Assembly: GCF_014196495.1 (NCBI RefSeq)
Contig: NZ_JACIDT010000011.1
Span: 62,001-126,000, forward strand
DNA length: 64,000 nucleotides
Source: Sphingobium jiangsuense
Lineage (GTDB): Bacteria; Pseudomonadota; Alphaproteobacteria; Sphingomonadales; Sphingomonadaceae
Reading direction: 5' to 3'
Part shown: in pieces, positions 20,806 through 29,850 of the stretch
Layout: the number at the start of each line of letters is the position of its first letter
How positions within the stretch are numbered: position 1 is the first letter of the stretch
Position numbers and translations under genes: made by a program
The notes under the pieces: generated by a model
Database searches by the model: none
Seen by the model: only the letters and a program-made list of their open reading frames with translations
What the model was told of the DNA's origin: nothing

Positions 20806-21413
20806 CCGCCATCGCCATCCGCAAGGGGGGACGCGCCATCGGGCGCGTCCTTCCGACGCTGTTCCTGGCCCTGCTCTGCGCGGCCGGCCTCGTCCTGATG
20901 GCGAGGGGCGCGGCCATCCCCGCCAAGGCGTGGGTCGCGCAAATCCTGCTCGACCGCGCCTTCGAGCGCAGTCTGGCCGGGCACCGGCCGGTCAAGCCAT
21001 GGCCCTGGGCCGATACCGCCCCTGTCGCCCGCATCACCCTGCCACGCCTGGGCGTCAGCGAGGTGGTGCTGTCGGGCGGATCGGGGCAGGCCATGGCCTT
21101 CGGCCCCACGCTGCTGCCCGGCAAGCCGCTGGTCACGATCATGGCCGCCCACCGCGACACCCATTTCGCCTTCCTGAAACGGGCCCGGCCCGGCGATGTG
21201 GTCGAGGTCCGATCGATCAGCGGCGCAATCAGCCGGTACCGGATCACCGGCGCGGCCATCGCCCGCTGGGACCGCTTCGCCTATCCGGCCAACCCGTCCC
21301 GCCCGCTATTGGCGCTCACCACCTGCTATCCTTTCGACGCGATCGAGCGGGGGCCGCTCCGCTATATCGTCTGGGCCGAGCGGCAGATGCCGGATGGTGT
21401 CCCCGTTCGATGA
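20802..21413 (+). CDS. Class GN (proteobacterial) sortase
   Basis: Cysteine transpeptidase anchored in the inner membrane by one N-terminal helix (about 15-35), 203 residues. The catalytic residues are H117 (AAHRDTHF), C175 (LTTCYPF) and R187 (GPLRYIVW), the full sortase triad. It overlaps the LPETA-bearing VIT/VWA gene by four bases, the dedicated one-enzyme-one-substrate pairing known for this proteobacterial class. What the substrate is attached to in a Gram-negative cell is unknown. Confidence 0.92.
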   Translation: MTAIAIRKGGRAIGRVLPTLFLALLCAAGLVLMARGAAIPAKAWVAQILLDRAFERSLAGHRPVKPWPWADTAPVARITLPRLGVSEVVLSGGSGQAMAFGPTLLPGKPLVTIMAAHRDTHFAFLKRARPGDVVEVRSISGAISRYRITGAAIARWDRFAYPANPSRPLLALTTCYPFDAIERGPLRYIVWAERQMPDGVPVR

Positions 21414-21506
21414 AACCGTGTCCAACCGGCTTCGGCGGCGGCCCCGGAGGCCGGACAGGCCAAAGCCTTTTTTGACAGCCGCCGCCGATCGGCGCATGGG
21501 CGGGGG

Positions 21507-22658
21507 ATGAAGCTCGCCCATTTCGACGCCGGCCTTTTCCTGAACGGCTATTGGCAGAAGCGCCCTCTGCTGATCCGCAATCCGTGGGACGTATGGCGCA
21601 ATCCGCTGGAGCCCGACGAACTGGCGGGCCTCGCCTGTGAGGAGGGCGTGGAAGCGCGCCTTGTCACGCGCGACGGGGATCGTCTGGCGATGGAATCCGG
21701 TCCGCTGCCCGAAGCCCGTTTCGGCGAACTGGGCGACGGACCGTGGACGCTGCTGGTGCAGGCGGTCGATCATCATGCGTCCGATGTCGCGGCGCTGATC
21801 GAGCCGTTCCGCTTCGTGCCGGACTGGCGCATCGACGATGTGATGGTCAGCTACGCCACCGACGGGGGCGGGGTCGGGCCGCATTACGATCAATATGACG
21901 TGTTCCTTGTGCAGGGGCTGGGCAGGCGGCGCTGGCGCGTGGGGCCGCGATGCGATGCCGCGACGCCGCTGGTGCCGCATGAGGATCTGCGCCTGATCGG
22001 CGATTTCGAGGCGACCGGCGACTGGATCCTCGAACCGGGCGACATTCTCTACGTGCCGCCCGGCTTCGCGCATGACGGCATCGCGGTCGGCGACGACTGC
22101 ATGACCTATTCGATCGGCTTCCGCGCGCCCTCCCGCGCGGAGCTGGTCGAGGGCTGGTGCGGGCATCAGGCCGACGCGCTGGCCGAGGACGACCGCTATG
22201 CCGACCCCGACCTGACGATACAGGCCCACCCCGGCGAGATCGCCGCGCCCGCGCTCGACCGGCTGCATGCGATGGTGATGGAGGCGCTGTCCGACCGGGA
22301 TGCCTTCGCCCGCTGGTTCGGCCTCCATGCCAGCCAGCCCAAATATGCCGAGGCGGACTGGCGGCCGGAAGAGCCGATCGGGCGGCAGGAGGTGCGCGCG
22401 TTGCTGGCCGAACGAGTGGCGCTGGTTCGCAATCCGGCCAGCCGCTTTGCCTTCATCCGCCAGCGGGAGGATGCGATCCTGCTGTTCGTGGATGGCCATT
22501 GCTTCGACTGCGCGGGCGATGCCGCCTCGCTGGCCGAGCAACTGTGCGCAGGCCCGGCCCTGACGGTCGATCCCGCCCTTGCCGCATCGCCCGCCGTCCT
22601 CGCCCTGATCGCCGCGCTGATCGATCAGGGCAGCCTGGCGTTCGACGACGGAGAGTGA
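21507..22658 (+). CDS. JmjC-type 2-oxoglutarate oxygenase, RoxA/YcfD-like ribosomal protein L16 arginine hydroxylase
   Basis: 383-residue Fe(II)/2-oxoglutarate oxygenase. The first iron-binding pair is H126-x-D128 in GPHYDQYDVF and the second histidine is H189 in PPGFAHDG. The N-terminal FLNGYWQKRPLLIRN and the JmjC core match YcfD, which hydroxylates an arginine of ribosomal protein L16 (uL16). A C-terminal dimerisation and winged-helix region (about 215-383) is present. It lies 6 bases before rluE, so two translation-apparatus modification genes form an operon. Confidence 0.88.
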   Translation: MKLAHFDAGLFLNGYWQKRPLLIRNPWDVWRNPLEPDELAGLACEEGVEARLVTRDGDRLAMESGPLPEARFGELGDGPWTLLVQAVDHHASDVAALIEPFRFVPDWRIDDVMVSYATDGGGVGPHYDQYDVFLVQGLGRRRWRVGPRCDAATPLVPHEDLRLIGDFEATGDWILEPGDILYVPPGFAHDGIAVGDDCMTYSIGFRAPSRAELVEGWCGHQADALAEDDRYADPDLTIQAHPGEIAAPALDRLHAMVMEALSDRDAFARWFGLHASQPKYAEADWRPEEPIGRQEVRALLAERVALVRNPASRFAFIRQREDAILLFVDGHCFDCAGDAASLAEQLCAGPALTVDPALAASPAVLALIAALIDQGSLAFDDGE

Positions 22659-22664
22659 GCGGCG

Positions 22665-23234
22665 ATGGTCCTCCTCCTCTTCAACAAGCCTTATGGCGTC
22701 CTCTGCCAGTTCACCGATGAAAGCACCGGCCCGACCCGTCCGACGCTGGCGTCGTTCATCGACAGGCCCGGCGTCTACCCGGCCGGGCGGCTGGACCTCG
22801 ACAGCGAAGGGCTGCTGCTGCTGACCGATGACGGCCGGTTGCAGGCGCGGATCGCCGACCCGCGTTTCAAGATGCCGAAAACCTATCTGGTGCAGGTCGA
22901 GGGCGATCCCGACGAGGCCGCGCTGGAGCGGTTGCGGCGCGGGGTACGCCTGAAGGACGGCCCGACCCTGCCCGCGCGGGTCGAGCGCATCGAGGCGCCG
23001 GCGCTCTGGCCGCGCGATCCGCCGGTCCGCTTCCGCAAGAGCGTGCCCGACTGCTGGCTGCGGCTGACGATCAGCGAGGGGCGCAACCGGCAGGTGCGGC
23101 GGATGACGGCGGCGGTGGGGCACCCGACGCTGCGGCTGGTGCGCTGGCGCATCGGCGACTGGACGCTGGACGGCCTCGCGCCGGGCGAGTCGCGCGTGGC
23201 GGCGGAGACAAGCGGCCCGAAAGGCGCGCGCTGA
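22665..23234 (+). CDS. rluE: 23S rRNA pseudouridine synthase, RluE-like
   Basis: The 189-residue protein is of the RsuA/RluB/E/F family and lacks the N-terminal S4 domain, as RluE does. The catalytic aspartate lies in [19 protein letters not shown] and the C-terminal signature is [25 protein letters not shown]. RluE makes pseudouridine 2457 in 23S rRNA (E. coli numbering). The N-terminal [14 protein letters not shown] is the standard family start. It follows the RoxA-like gene within 6 bases. Confidence 0.9.
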   Translation: MVLLLFNKPYGVLCQFTDESTGPTRPTLASFIDRPGVYPAGRLDLDSEGLLLLTDDGRLQARIADPRFKMPKTYLVQVEGDPDEAALERLRRGVRLKDGPTLPARVERIEAPALWPRDPPVRFRKSVPDCWLRLTISEGRNRQVRRMTAAVGHPTLRLVRWRIGDWTLDGLAPGESRVAAETSGPKGAR

Positions 23235-23909
23235 TCACGCCCTTTTGGTGGCGAACCAGATGACGTGCCTCGGCCCCTTGCCGTTGCTGCGCGCCCGCAC
23301 TGCGACTTCCTCGACGATCAAGCCGGCGCGGGCAAGGCGGCGGGCGAAGGCGGCGTCCGGCGCGGCGGACCATATCGCCATTATGCCGCCGGGCTTGAGC
23401 GCCGCCATCGCCGCCGCGATGCCCTGCGCCGAATAGAGCCGGTCGTTCGCCTGACGCACCAGCCCGTCCGGCCCGTTGTCCACATCGAGCAGTATCGCGT
23501 CATAGCTTTCCCGCGCCGCGCCGATCACATCGGCCACATCCGCCTGCACGAGGTGCACGCGCGGATCGTCGAGGCAGCCCGCCGCCAGCTCGGCCATCGG
23601 CCCGCGCGCCCAGTCGATGATTTCCGGCACCAGCTCCGCGACGGTGACCTGCCCGTCGCCGCCGAGCCGGGCCAGCGCGGCGCGCAGCGTGAAGCCCATG
23701 CCATAGCCGCCGATCAGCAGATGCGGGCGCGCCCTGCCGTGCAGCCGGTCGCAGGTGAGAGTGGCGAGCGCCTCCTCCGATCCGCTCATCCGGCTGCTCA
23801 TCAGCTCGTTGCGGTCGAGGACGATCATGAAGTCCCTGCCGCGACGATAGAGGGTGAGTTCCGCCCCGCCGGGTACCCTGGCCGATCCGATATATTCGCG
23901 CGCCTGCAT
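23235..23909 (-). CDS. Spermidine synthase-like methyltransferase-fold protein
   Basis: The 224-residue Rossmann protein resembles the spermidine-synthase family: LLIGGYGMGFTLRAAL is motif I, EIIDWARGPM follows the acidic strand-two position, and YDAILLDVDNGPDGLV is motif IV. The family includes many non-polyamine members of unknown substrate. The gene is convergent with rluE, directly abutting its stop. I chose the ATG at 23909, preceded by AGGGGAAATCAT; the frame extends 10 codons further upstream. Confidence 0.78.
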   Translation of the reverse strand: MQAREYIGSARVPGGAELTLYRRGRDFMIVLDRNELMSSRMSGSEEALATLTCDRLHGRARPHLLIGGYGMGFTLRAALARLGGDGQVTVAELVPEIIDWARGPMAELAAGCLDDPRVHLVQADVADVIGAARESYDAILLDVDNGPDGLVRQANDRLYSAQGIAAAMAALKPGGIMAIWSAAPDAAFARRLARAGLIVEEVAVRARSNGKGPRHVIWFATKRA

Positions 23910-24013
23910 ATGATTTCCCCTGCCGGCCGTTCGTCGCAACCGGCCCTTCGCCAGCGGCCTTCCGCCGCCCGCGAGGGTTTACGGCAAGCAGGGGCGGTGT
24001 CAAAGGAGGAAAG

Positions 24014-24463
24014 ATGCGCTATTTCCTCGATACCGAATTCAACGGCTTTGGCGGCGACCTCATCAGCCTTGCGCTCATCCCGGAGTTTGGCGACCAGGAA
24101 TTCTACGTCTCGCTTCCCCTGCCGGCGGAAATCCACCCCTGGGTGGCGCAGAATGTGATCCCCTATCTCCGCTTCGTGCCGCCGGGGGTCGATCATCAGC
24201 TGAGCCGTCTCGATGCGGCGCGGCATCTGGAGGCCTATCTGGCGAATGACCGCGATCCGCTGATCGTGGCGGATTGGCCGGACGACCTCGCCCATTTCTG
24301 CGGCCTGCTGGTGACCGGTCCGGGCGAGATGATCGCGCTCGACGGGCTGCGGCTGGAGCTGTTCAACGGCGTGGGGTTCAGCGCCGCCGCCAACAGCCGG
24401 ATGCCGCACAACGCCCTGCACGATGCGCGCGCGCTGAAGGATTTTTACCTGAACGCGATCTGA
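24014..24463 (+). CDS. DEDDh-like 3'-5' exoribonuclease domain protein
   Basis: 149-residue protein starting MRYFLDTEFNGFGGDLISLAL, the ExoI motif (D-x-E) of the Rv2179c-like 3'-5' exoribonuclease family (DUF5051). A central aspartate lies in IVADWPDD and the ExoIII-like HNALHDARAL near the C-terminus supplies the DEDDh His and Asp. It probably trims RNA 3' ends; the specific substrate is unknown. The leader AAAGGAGGAAAG is a strong ribosome-binding site. It is divergent from the spermidine-synthase-like gene. Confidence 0.8.
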   Translation: MRYFLDTEFNGFGGDLISLALIPEFGDQEFYVSLPLPAEIHPWVAQNVIPYLRFVPPGVDHQLSRLDAARHLEAYLANDRDPLIVADWPDDLAHFCGLLVTGPGEMIALDGLRLELFNGVGFSAAANSRMPHNALHDARALKDFYLNAI

Positions 24464-24539
24464 CCGCCCCAGGGAGGACGGACCGGGGAACGATTCGCGA
24501 CGCGGCTTGTTGATCGATGGAACGTCCAAGGAGGGCGAC

Positions 24540-24737
24540 ATGGAACAGCAGGACAAGCGCGAGGATCGCGCGCAGGATCCGGCGGAAGGCCGGAACGATA
24601 TTCCCCCGCCGGAAAAAGGCTCGCCGGGCGGCGATGAAAGCGCGGTTTCCGACGAGGCCGCGGAGCATGTCGAAAAGGGCAAGGACAAGGACGCCAATCC
24701 CCTTGCGCCGCCCATCAACATCCAGGGCGGAAGCTGA
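24540..24737 (+). CDS. Small hydrophilic protein, hypothetical
   Basis: A 65-residue, highly charged and Pro/Gly-rich product with no hydrophobic core, probably disordered, with no family recognised. A strong ribosome-binding site GGAGGG stands 5 bases before the ATG, which supports a real gene. It is followed 83 bases later by a similar small hydrophilic gene. The composition resembles stress-induced or desiccation-type small proteins, but this is only an impression. Confidence 0.6.
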   Translation: MEQQDKREDRAQDPAEGRNDIPPPEKGSPGGDESAVSDEAAEHVEKGKDKDANPLAPPINIQGGS

Positions 24738-24820
24738 GGCGCTCCACGGCATTGCCCACGGAATTGCAGGACGCGCCGCCGCCGCGCGAGGCCCGGCGGG
24801 ATGTTTCACGGGAAACGGAA

Positions 24821-25006
24821 ATGGCGAAACAGGAAGATCATGACCGGGAAGCGGCCGAGAATCGCGGCAAGCGGGCGGTGCCCGGTTCCGGCGAGGTGAA
24901 GGGCAGCGGCGCGGGCGCCGGAGGCGGCGGCAATCCTGAGGATTTCGACAGCGACGCGGCGGCAGGCGGCGACGGCCCGCAACCGGATTCCCTGAAAGGG
25001 CGATAG
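24821..25006 (+). CDS. Small Gly/Asp-rich protein, hypothetical
   Basis: A 61-residue hydrophilic product with a glycine-rich centre and acidic C-terminal half (PEDFDSDAAAGGDGPQPDS), no recognised domain, and predicted disorder. The ATG at 24821 is preceded by GGGAAACGGAA. The in-frame start 69 bases upstream would overlap most of the spacer from the previous small gene and is less likely. Context: it sits between the exoribonuclease-like gene and a hemerythrin gene. Confidence 0.55.
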   Translation: MAKQEDHDREAAENRGKRAVPGSGEVKGSGAGAGGGGNPEDFDSDAAAGGDGPQPDSLKGR

Positions 25007-25140
25007 CCGCCGGTAACCGCTTCCCTGTCCACAGGATATGCGCCCGGCGGTTTCTTCATTCCTCACGATTCATCGATCGGTCGTCCCCGAAGAGGGCGGG
25101 GGTTTTCTCCCGCCCTCGTCCGGTTGTTCCTGCGGGCGGC

Positions 25141-25653
25141 TCAGGCGGGGATGAGGTTCACCGCATTGGGCTTGGCCATCGGCAGGCCGGCGGCCTTGGC
25201 CTGACGCAGAAGTTCTTCCTTGCGCGCCATCATCCGGTCGCGCAATTCGACCAGATCGACGCCCGTCTCGCGGCATTGGGCGAACATGCCCTCCGACGGC
25301 ATCTCCTCCTCGCGCACATGATGCTTGATCTCCTCGGACAGCACCTTGACCTTCGCATCGTAGAAATCGTCGGCGGGCGATCCCGCCTCGATATCGTTGA
25401 TCAGCACCTTGGCGCCGTCATGCTCGACATAGGCCTCGTCGAGCGTGTGGTCCTCTATCTTGCCGCGAAAGGCCGGATAGAAGATTTCTTCCTCTATCGT
25501 CGTGTGGATTTTCAGCTCGGTGCAGATTTCATGGGCGATATCCTGCTTCCGGCCCGCGGACCGCGCCTTTTCGAACTGCTCGAACAATTGCTCGACCTTG
25601 CGATGATCCGCCTTCAGCAGCGCGATCGCGTCGGTAAACCCGTTCGTCTTCAT
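25141..25653 (-). CDS. Hemerythrin HHE-domain protein
   Basis: The 170-residue four-helix protein has the di-iron ligand pattern of HHE proteins: H17 (KADHRKVEQLF), H50 with E54 (KIHTTIEEEIFYP), H78 (VEHDGAKVL), and HH111-112 with E116 (KHHVREEEM). These cytosolic proteins bind O2 or NO or act in iron and redox stress. The mature sequence ends in a Lys/Ala-rich tail. It is convergent with the small genes to its left and divergent from the histidine phosphatase gene. Confidence 0.9.
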   Translation of the reverse strand: MKTNGFTDAIALLKADHRKVEQLFEQFEKARSAGRKQDIAHEICTELKIHTTIEEEIFYPAFRGKIEDHTLDEAYVEHDGAKVLINDIEAGSPADDFYDAKVKVLSEEIKHHVREEEMPSEGMFAQCRETGVDLVELRDRMMARKEELLRQAKAAGLPMAKPNAVNLIPA

Positions 25654-25841
25654 GATGCTCTCCTCTTTCGCTTTCCTGTCTCCGGTTCCTCAGCAACCGT
25701 CCATGGGAGGCGCCGGTTCCCTGCGAACCGCTCGCAACGGGACGGATGGAGCGGCGGGGGATCGAAACCGCGCCTTCGGCCGTTGGTCCCCTCGCACAAG
25801 GTCCGCCGCATCAGGGCCCGCAGCATCAGGAAAGGGAGGAT

Positions 25842-26609
25842 ATGCGCTCGATCCACTGGCCCCGGCAGCTCATCATCGTGCGGCACGGGCAGAGCGCGGG
25901 CAATGTCGCCCGCGATGCCGCGACCCAGTCCGCGATCGACCGCATACCCCTTTCCGAACGCGATGCCGACGTGCCGCTGAGCGAGGCCGGGCGGCGGCAG
26001 GCGACCGCGCTCGGCCACTGGTTCGCCAGCGGCCGGGAGGAGGACCGGCCGGAGGTGCTGCTGTCCTCTCCCTACAGGCGCACCTGCCAGACGGCGGAGC
26101 TGTTCCGCGCGGCGGGCGGCTGCGCGCCGGATATCCCGATCTGCTTCGACGAGCGGCTGCGGGAGAAGGAGTTCGGCATCCTCGACGGCCTCACCGTCAC
26201 CGGCATCCGCAATCTCCAGCCCGAACAGGCGGCGCTGCGCCAGCTGCTCGGCAAATTCTATCACCGGCCGCCGGGCGGCGAGAGCTGGTGCGACGTCATC
26301 CTCCGCCTGCGCTCGGTGCTCGATACGATCGCGCTGCACCATGCCGACCGCCGGGTGATCCTCTTCACCCATCAGGTAGTCGTGCTGTGCATGCGCTATA
26401 TCATCGAAGGCATGACCGAGGCCGAGATATTGGCGATCGACCGTGCGCAGGACGTCGCCAATTGCGCGATCACCGACTATCGGCTCGATTCCGAGGGCGG
26501 CGACGGTGGCGCGCTGGTGCTGCACCGCTACAACGTCACCGCGCCGATGCGCGAGGAGGCCGCGCCGGTCACCCGCGCACCCGACGCGATCCAGGGCGTG
26601 CGGGGATGA
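25842..26609 (+). CDS. Histidine phosphatase superfamily protein
   Basis: The 255-residue phosphoglycerate-mutase-like enzyme has its phosphohistidine motif VRHGQSAGN at about 13-21 (R14-H15-G16), catalytic acid in LREKEFGILDG, and the second histidine in FTHQVVVLCMRYI. Substrate cannot be predicted. I chose the ATG at 25842, preceded by AAAGGGAGGAT. The stop overlaps the NnrD start in an ATGA. Confidence 0.88.
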   Translation: MRSIHWPRQLIIVRHGQSAGNVARDAATQSAIDRIPLSERDADVPLSEAGRRQATALGHWFASGREEDRPEVLLSSPYRRTCQTAELFRAAGGCAPDIPICFDERLREKEFGILDGLTVTGIRNLQPEQAALRQLLGKFYHRPPGGESWCDVILRLRSVLDTIALHHADRRVILFTHQVVVLCMRYIIEGMTEAEILAIDRAQDVANCAITDYRLDSEGGDGGALVLHRYNVTAPMREEAAPVTRAPDAIQGVRG

Positions 26610-27511
26610 GCGACATGCTGATCGACCGCGACTGGCTCGCCGCGCACCCGTTGCCCGTGATCGACGACGGCTGCGACAAGAACGGCCGGGGACGCGTGCT
26701 GGTCGCGGGCGGGGCGGAGTTCGTGCCCGGCGCGCTGCGCCTCACCGGCGAGGCGGCGCTGCGCGCGGGCGCGGGCAAGCTCCAGATGGCGACGGTGCGC
26801 CCCGCCGCCCTGCCGCTGGGCGTGCTCGTGCCCGAAGCCGCGATGATCGCGCTGCCCGCGCAGGACGATGGAGAGATTGCGGCGGGCGCGGCCGAGCTGC
26901 TGATCGAGCGGGCCAGCCGCTGCGACATGCTGATCCTGGGGCCGGGGATGAGCGCCAGCACCCGCACCGACGAACTGGTCGCGCGCGTGCTCGAAGGGGT
27001 GGAGGCGCCGCTGGCGATCCTGCTCGACGCCGCCGCGCTGACCGCCGCGCGCGATCTCCGCCCGTTGATCGCGCGCCATGACGGGCGGGTGATCCTGACG
27101 CCGCATCATGGCGAAATGGCCATATTGGCCGACCTGCCGCCCGAAGACGTGGCGCGCGACGCTCCGGCGGTTGCAGCCGCCATCGCCGCCGAATTCGGCG
27201 CGGTGGTGCTGCTCAAGGGCGAGGAAAGCGTGCTCGCCGGTCCGGCGGGCGAGCGGCTGCGCTATGCGGGCGGCGGCGCGGGGCTGGCCACCGGCGGATC
27301 GGGCGACGTGCTGGCCGGAATCATCGGCGGGCTGGCGGCGCGGGGCGCGTCCCCGTTGCACGCGGCGGCCTGGGGCGCGTGGGTCCATGGCGAGGCGGGA
27401 CGCAGGCTGGAAAGCGCGATGGGCGGCGTCGGCTTCCTCGCGCGCGAACTGCTGCCCCTCATTCCCCGGCTGCTGAACGGCCATGCCGACGAAGGATCGA
27501 AATGCCCGTGA
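26606..27511 (+). CDS. nnrD: ADP-dependent NAD(P)H-hydrate dehydratase
   Basis: 301-residue ribokinase-fold enzyme that repairs hydrated NAD(P)H. Motifs include RVLVAGGAEFVPGALRLTGEAAL, LTPHHGEMA and the catalytic/ATP-site region TGGSGDVLAGIIGGLAARG near the C-terminus. It is the NnrD half only; many bacteria have an NnrE epimerase domain fused in front, which is absent here. The start overlaps the histidine phosphatase stop (ATGA), which fixes it although the frame is open much further upstream. Confidence 0.9.
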   Translation: MSDMLIDRDWLAAHPLPVIDDGCDKNGRGRVLVAGGAEFVPGALRLTGEAALRAGAGKLQMATVRPAALPLGVLVPEAAMIALPAQDDGEIAAGAAELLIERASRCDMLILGPGMSASTRTDELVARVLEGVEAPLAILLDAAALTAARDLRPLIARHDGRVILTPHHGEMAILADLPPEDVARDAPAVAAAIAAEFGAVVLLKGEESVLAGPAGERLRYAGGGAGLATGGSGDVLAGIIGGLAARGASPLHAAAWGAWVHGEAGRRLESAMGGVGFLARELLPLIPRLLNGHADEGSKCP

Positions 27512-27589
27512 AATTCGCGGGTGCAGGAACAAAGGGCGGCCGGGGCCATTCTATTTCCATGCCGCCAGAGCAACTGCCGTGAGGAGAAG

Positions 27590-28219
27590 ATGGCGATACC
27601 CGATCACCCCCTGCATTCCGCCGGTTCGATATCGAGCGAACCCGTTCCCTCGCCGCTGGGCATCAGCTTCGGGGAGTTTCTCAAGCACCCGCTGAAGGTC
27701 GGTTCGGCTTTTCCGGCGTCCGACAGGATGGTTCGCCGCATGCTGGCGCCGATCAAATGGGGCGCGGTCGGTCTGTGCATCGAATATGGGCCGGGCACCG
27801 GGGTGTTCACCCGCGCGATCCTCTCCCGCCTGCCGCGCTCCGCCACGTTGCTGGCCGTGGATACCAGCCGGGAATTCACCCGCCATCTCCAGCGGCATAT
27901 CGACGACCCGCGCCTGCGCGCGGTCACCGGGACGGCGGCGGACATAGAGCAGATCGCCGCGCGGCTCGGCCTTGGGCAGGCGGACGCCATCCTGTCCGGC
28001 CTGCCCTTTTCCACCCTGCCGCAGGAAACCGCAGCCGCTATCGTCGCATCGAGCGCGCAGCTGCTGCGGCCGGGCGGGCATTTCCTGGCCTATCAGATGC
28101 GCGCGGCCGTCCACCCCCATCTCACGCGGCATTTCGCCCGCGTGGACAAGGGGTTCGAATGGTGGAACATCCCCCCTTGCCACCTTTATTGGGCTACAGG
28201 TCCGCGCCGTTCCCGCTGA
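27590..28219 (+). CDS. Class I SAM-dependent methyltransferase (phospholipid N-methyltransferase-like)
   Basis: 209 residues. An N-terminal helix GISFGEFLKHPLKVGSAFPASDRMVRRM and motif I CIEYGPGTGVFTRAIL resemble the PmtA/KsgA-like methyltransferases that act on phosphatidylethanolamine. Motif IV region is ILSGLPFSTLPQE. I chose the ATG at 27590, preceded by GTGAGGAGAAG. The 3' end overlaps the convergent EamA gene by 34 bases, so both C-termini share DNA. Confidence 0.78.
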   Translation: MAIPDHPLHSAGSISSEPVPSPLGISFGEFLKHPLKVGSAFPASDRMVRRMLAPIKWGAVGLCIEYGPGTGVFTRAILSRLPRSATLLAVDTSREFTRHLQRHIDDPRLRAVTGTAADIEQIAARLGLGQADAILSGLPFSTLPQETAAAIVASSAQLLRPGGHFLAYQMRAAVHPHLTRHFARVDKGFEWWNIPPCHLYWATGPRRSR

Positions 28220-29157
28220 TGCGCCGAAAGGCAGCTGACGACGCTGAGCACGACGAGGACGAAGGCGGCGGCCTCGGTCGCCGTCGGCAGGCGCTGTTCC
28301 CATAAGAAGGCGTAGAGCAGCGCGAAGAGCGTTTCGAACAGGATCATCTGCCCGACCAGCGTCAGCGGCAGCAGCCGGCTCATCCGGTTCCACAGCGTGT
28401 TCCCGGCGAGCGAGGCGAAGATCGCGACGCCGATCGAAACGCCCGCAAAGGTCGCCCAGTCGCCCGCCGCGCGGTTCCAGTCGTCGAGCGCCAGCGTCGC
28501 CGGGATCAGCAGCAGCGCCTGCGCGCCCGTGACGATGCCGATCAGCAGGTTCCAGTCGTGGACGGACACCCGGTCGAGGCGTGCGAGGCATCGGCTGTTG
28601 CTGACCGCGAAGGCCGTCCATGAGGCGAGCGCGCCGATCGCGCAGGCAAGGCCGATCAGTTGATCCCGCACCGAGCCGGAGGCGGGCGCGGCGATCGCCT
28701 GCCAGCCGATGCAGACCGCGCCCGCCGCGCACAGCAGCAGCGATGGGGTGAGGCGCGCAAGCGGCACCGCGCCCCGGTCGCGGCTGCCGATAATGGTGAC
28801 GGCGACCGGCAGGAAGCCGATCACCAGCGAGGTCATCGCGATGCCGCCGGTCTGCACCGCGGTCGCCAGCAGCACATAATAGAGCGTGTTTCCGGCAAGG
28901 GCGAGCCAGCCCAGCGCCAGCCAGTCGCGGCGCGACAGCAGCGCGACCAGCCGCCGCCGGCGCGGCGCGACCAGCAGCGCGGAGAGCAGGCCATAGGCGA
29001 GATAGCGGCCGACCGTCAGCTGAAGCGGGCTGAACGCGCGCGCCAGTTCCGGCGCGAGGAACACCAGCCCCCACAGCGCCCCCGCGCCCATGCCGCACAG
29101 CACGCCCATCGGGGTCGATCCGGCATGGGGAGCATGTCCCAACAGGCTTGTCCGCAC
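28186..29157 (-). CDS. EamA/DMT-family permease
   Basis: The 323-residue membrane protein has about ten hydrophobic helices in two EamA repeats; the first repeat carries GAGALWGLVFLAPEL and the second ALASWTAFAVSNS, both typical DMT signatures. It is an exporter or importer of small metabolites. The gene is divergent from an Lrp-type regulator 100 bases away, a common layout for amino-acid exporters controlled by Lrp/AsnC proteins. The start is GTG. It overlaps the convergent methyltransferase gene at its 3' end. Confidence 0.85.
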   Translation of the reverse strand: MRTSLLGHAPHAGSTPMGVLCGMGAGALWGLVFLAPELARAFSPLQLTVGRYLAYGLLSALLVAPRRRRLVALLSRRDWLALGWLALAGNTLYYVLLATAVQTGGIAMTSLVIGFLPVAVTIIGSRDRGAVPLARLTPSLLLCAAGAVCIGWQAIAAPASGSVRDQLIGLACAIGALASWTAFAVSNSRCLARLDRVSVHDWNLLIGIVTGAQALLLIPATLALDDWNRAAGDWATFAGVSIGVAIFASLAGNTLWNRMSRLLPLTLVGQMILFETLFALLYAFLWEQRLPTATEAAAFVLVVLSVVSCLSAHQRERRGPVAQ

Positions 29158-29257
29158 CGCTTTCCCTTTCGTGCTTGAATGACCGGGTGAGACATATCAG
29201 CGCATATGTGGGTTGTGCGCTCTTGATTGGCGGGCAAAATGCAACAAAAACTCGCTG

Positions 29258-29746
29258 ATGGCCAAGCGACCTCTTCCTTCCGCCCGCCCGCTCGATTCGT
29301 TCGACCGCGAAATCCTCCGCATCGTCCAGCAGGACAACAAGACGCCGCAGCGGATGATCGCCGAGGCCGTCCATCTTTCCGCCGCCGCCGTGCAGCGGCG
29401 CATCGCGGCGATGGAGCAGGCCGGGGTGATCCGCCGCAATGTGGCGCTGGTCGATCCCGATGCGCTGGCGGTGAGCGTTACCGCGATCGTGGAGGTTTTC
29501 CTGCGCGACGAGCGCACGGCGAGCATCGACCGCGCCAAGGCGCTGTTCCGCGCCACGCCGGAGGTGCAGCAATGCTATTACACCACCGGCGGCACCAGCT
29601 TCGTGCTGGTGATCCTGACGCAGGACATGCGCTCCTACGAAGCGCTGACCCGCAGCCTCTTTTCCGACCATGAATGGGTGGCGAGCTTCCGCACGCTGGT
29701 CGCGCTGGACCGGGTGAAGGCCGACACGTCGATCGTCATTCCCTGA
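29258..29746 (+). CDS. Lrp/AsnC-family transcriptional regulator
   Basis: 162 residues: an N-terminal helix-turn-helix (about 10-60: LDSFDREILRIVQQDNKTPQ...IAEAVHLSAAAVQRRIAAME) and a C-terminal RAM ligand-binding domain (about 75-155) with QQCYYTTGGTSFVLVIL. It probably senses an amino acid and regulates the divergent EamA transporter. I chose the ATG at 29258 because it is the normal start position for the family; the frame extends 15 codons upstream. It marks the left border of the catabolic region. Confidence 0.88.
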   Translation: MAKRPLPSARPLDSFDREILRIVQQDNKTPQRMIAEAVHLSAAAVQRRIAAMEQAGVIRRNVALVDPDALAVSVTAIVEVFLRDERTASIDRAKALFRATPEVQQCYYTTGGTSFVLVILTQDMRSYEALTRSLFSDHEWVASFRTLVALDRVKADTSIVIP

Positions 29747-29850
29747 CTGGGGTGCCGCTGCCGGCCCTGATCCTGCCTGTCCGCCGGGGGGATGGACAGC
29801 AGTCGGAAAAATGCCTACAAAATATTATCCTATTTATCGGAGGTGAGAGG

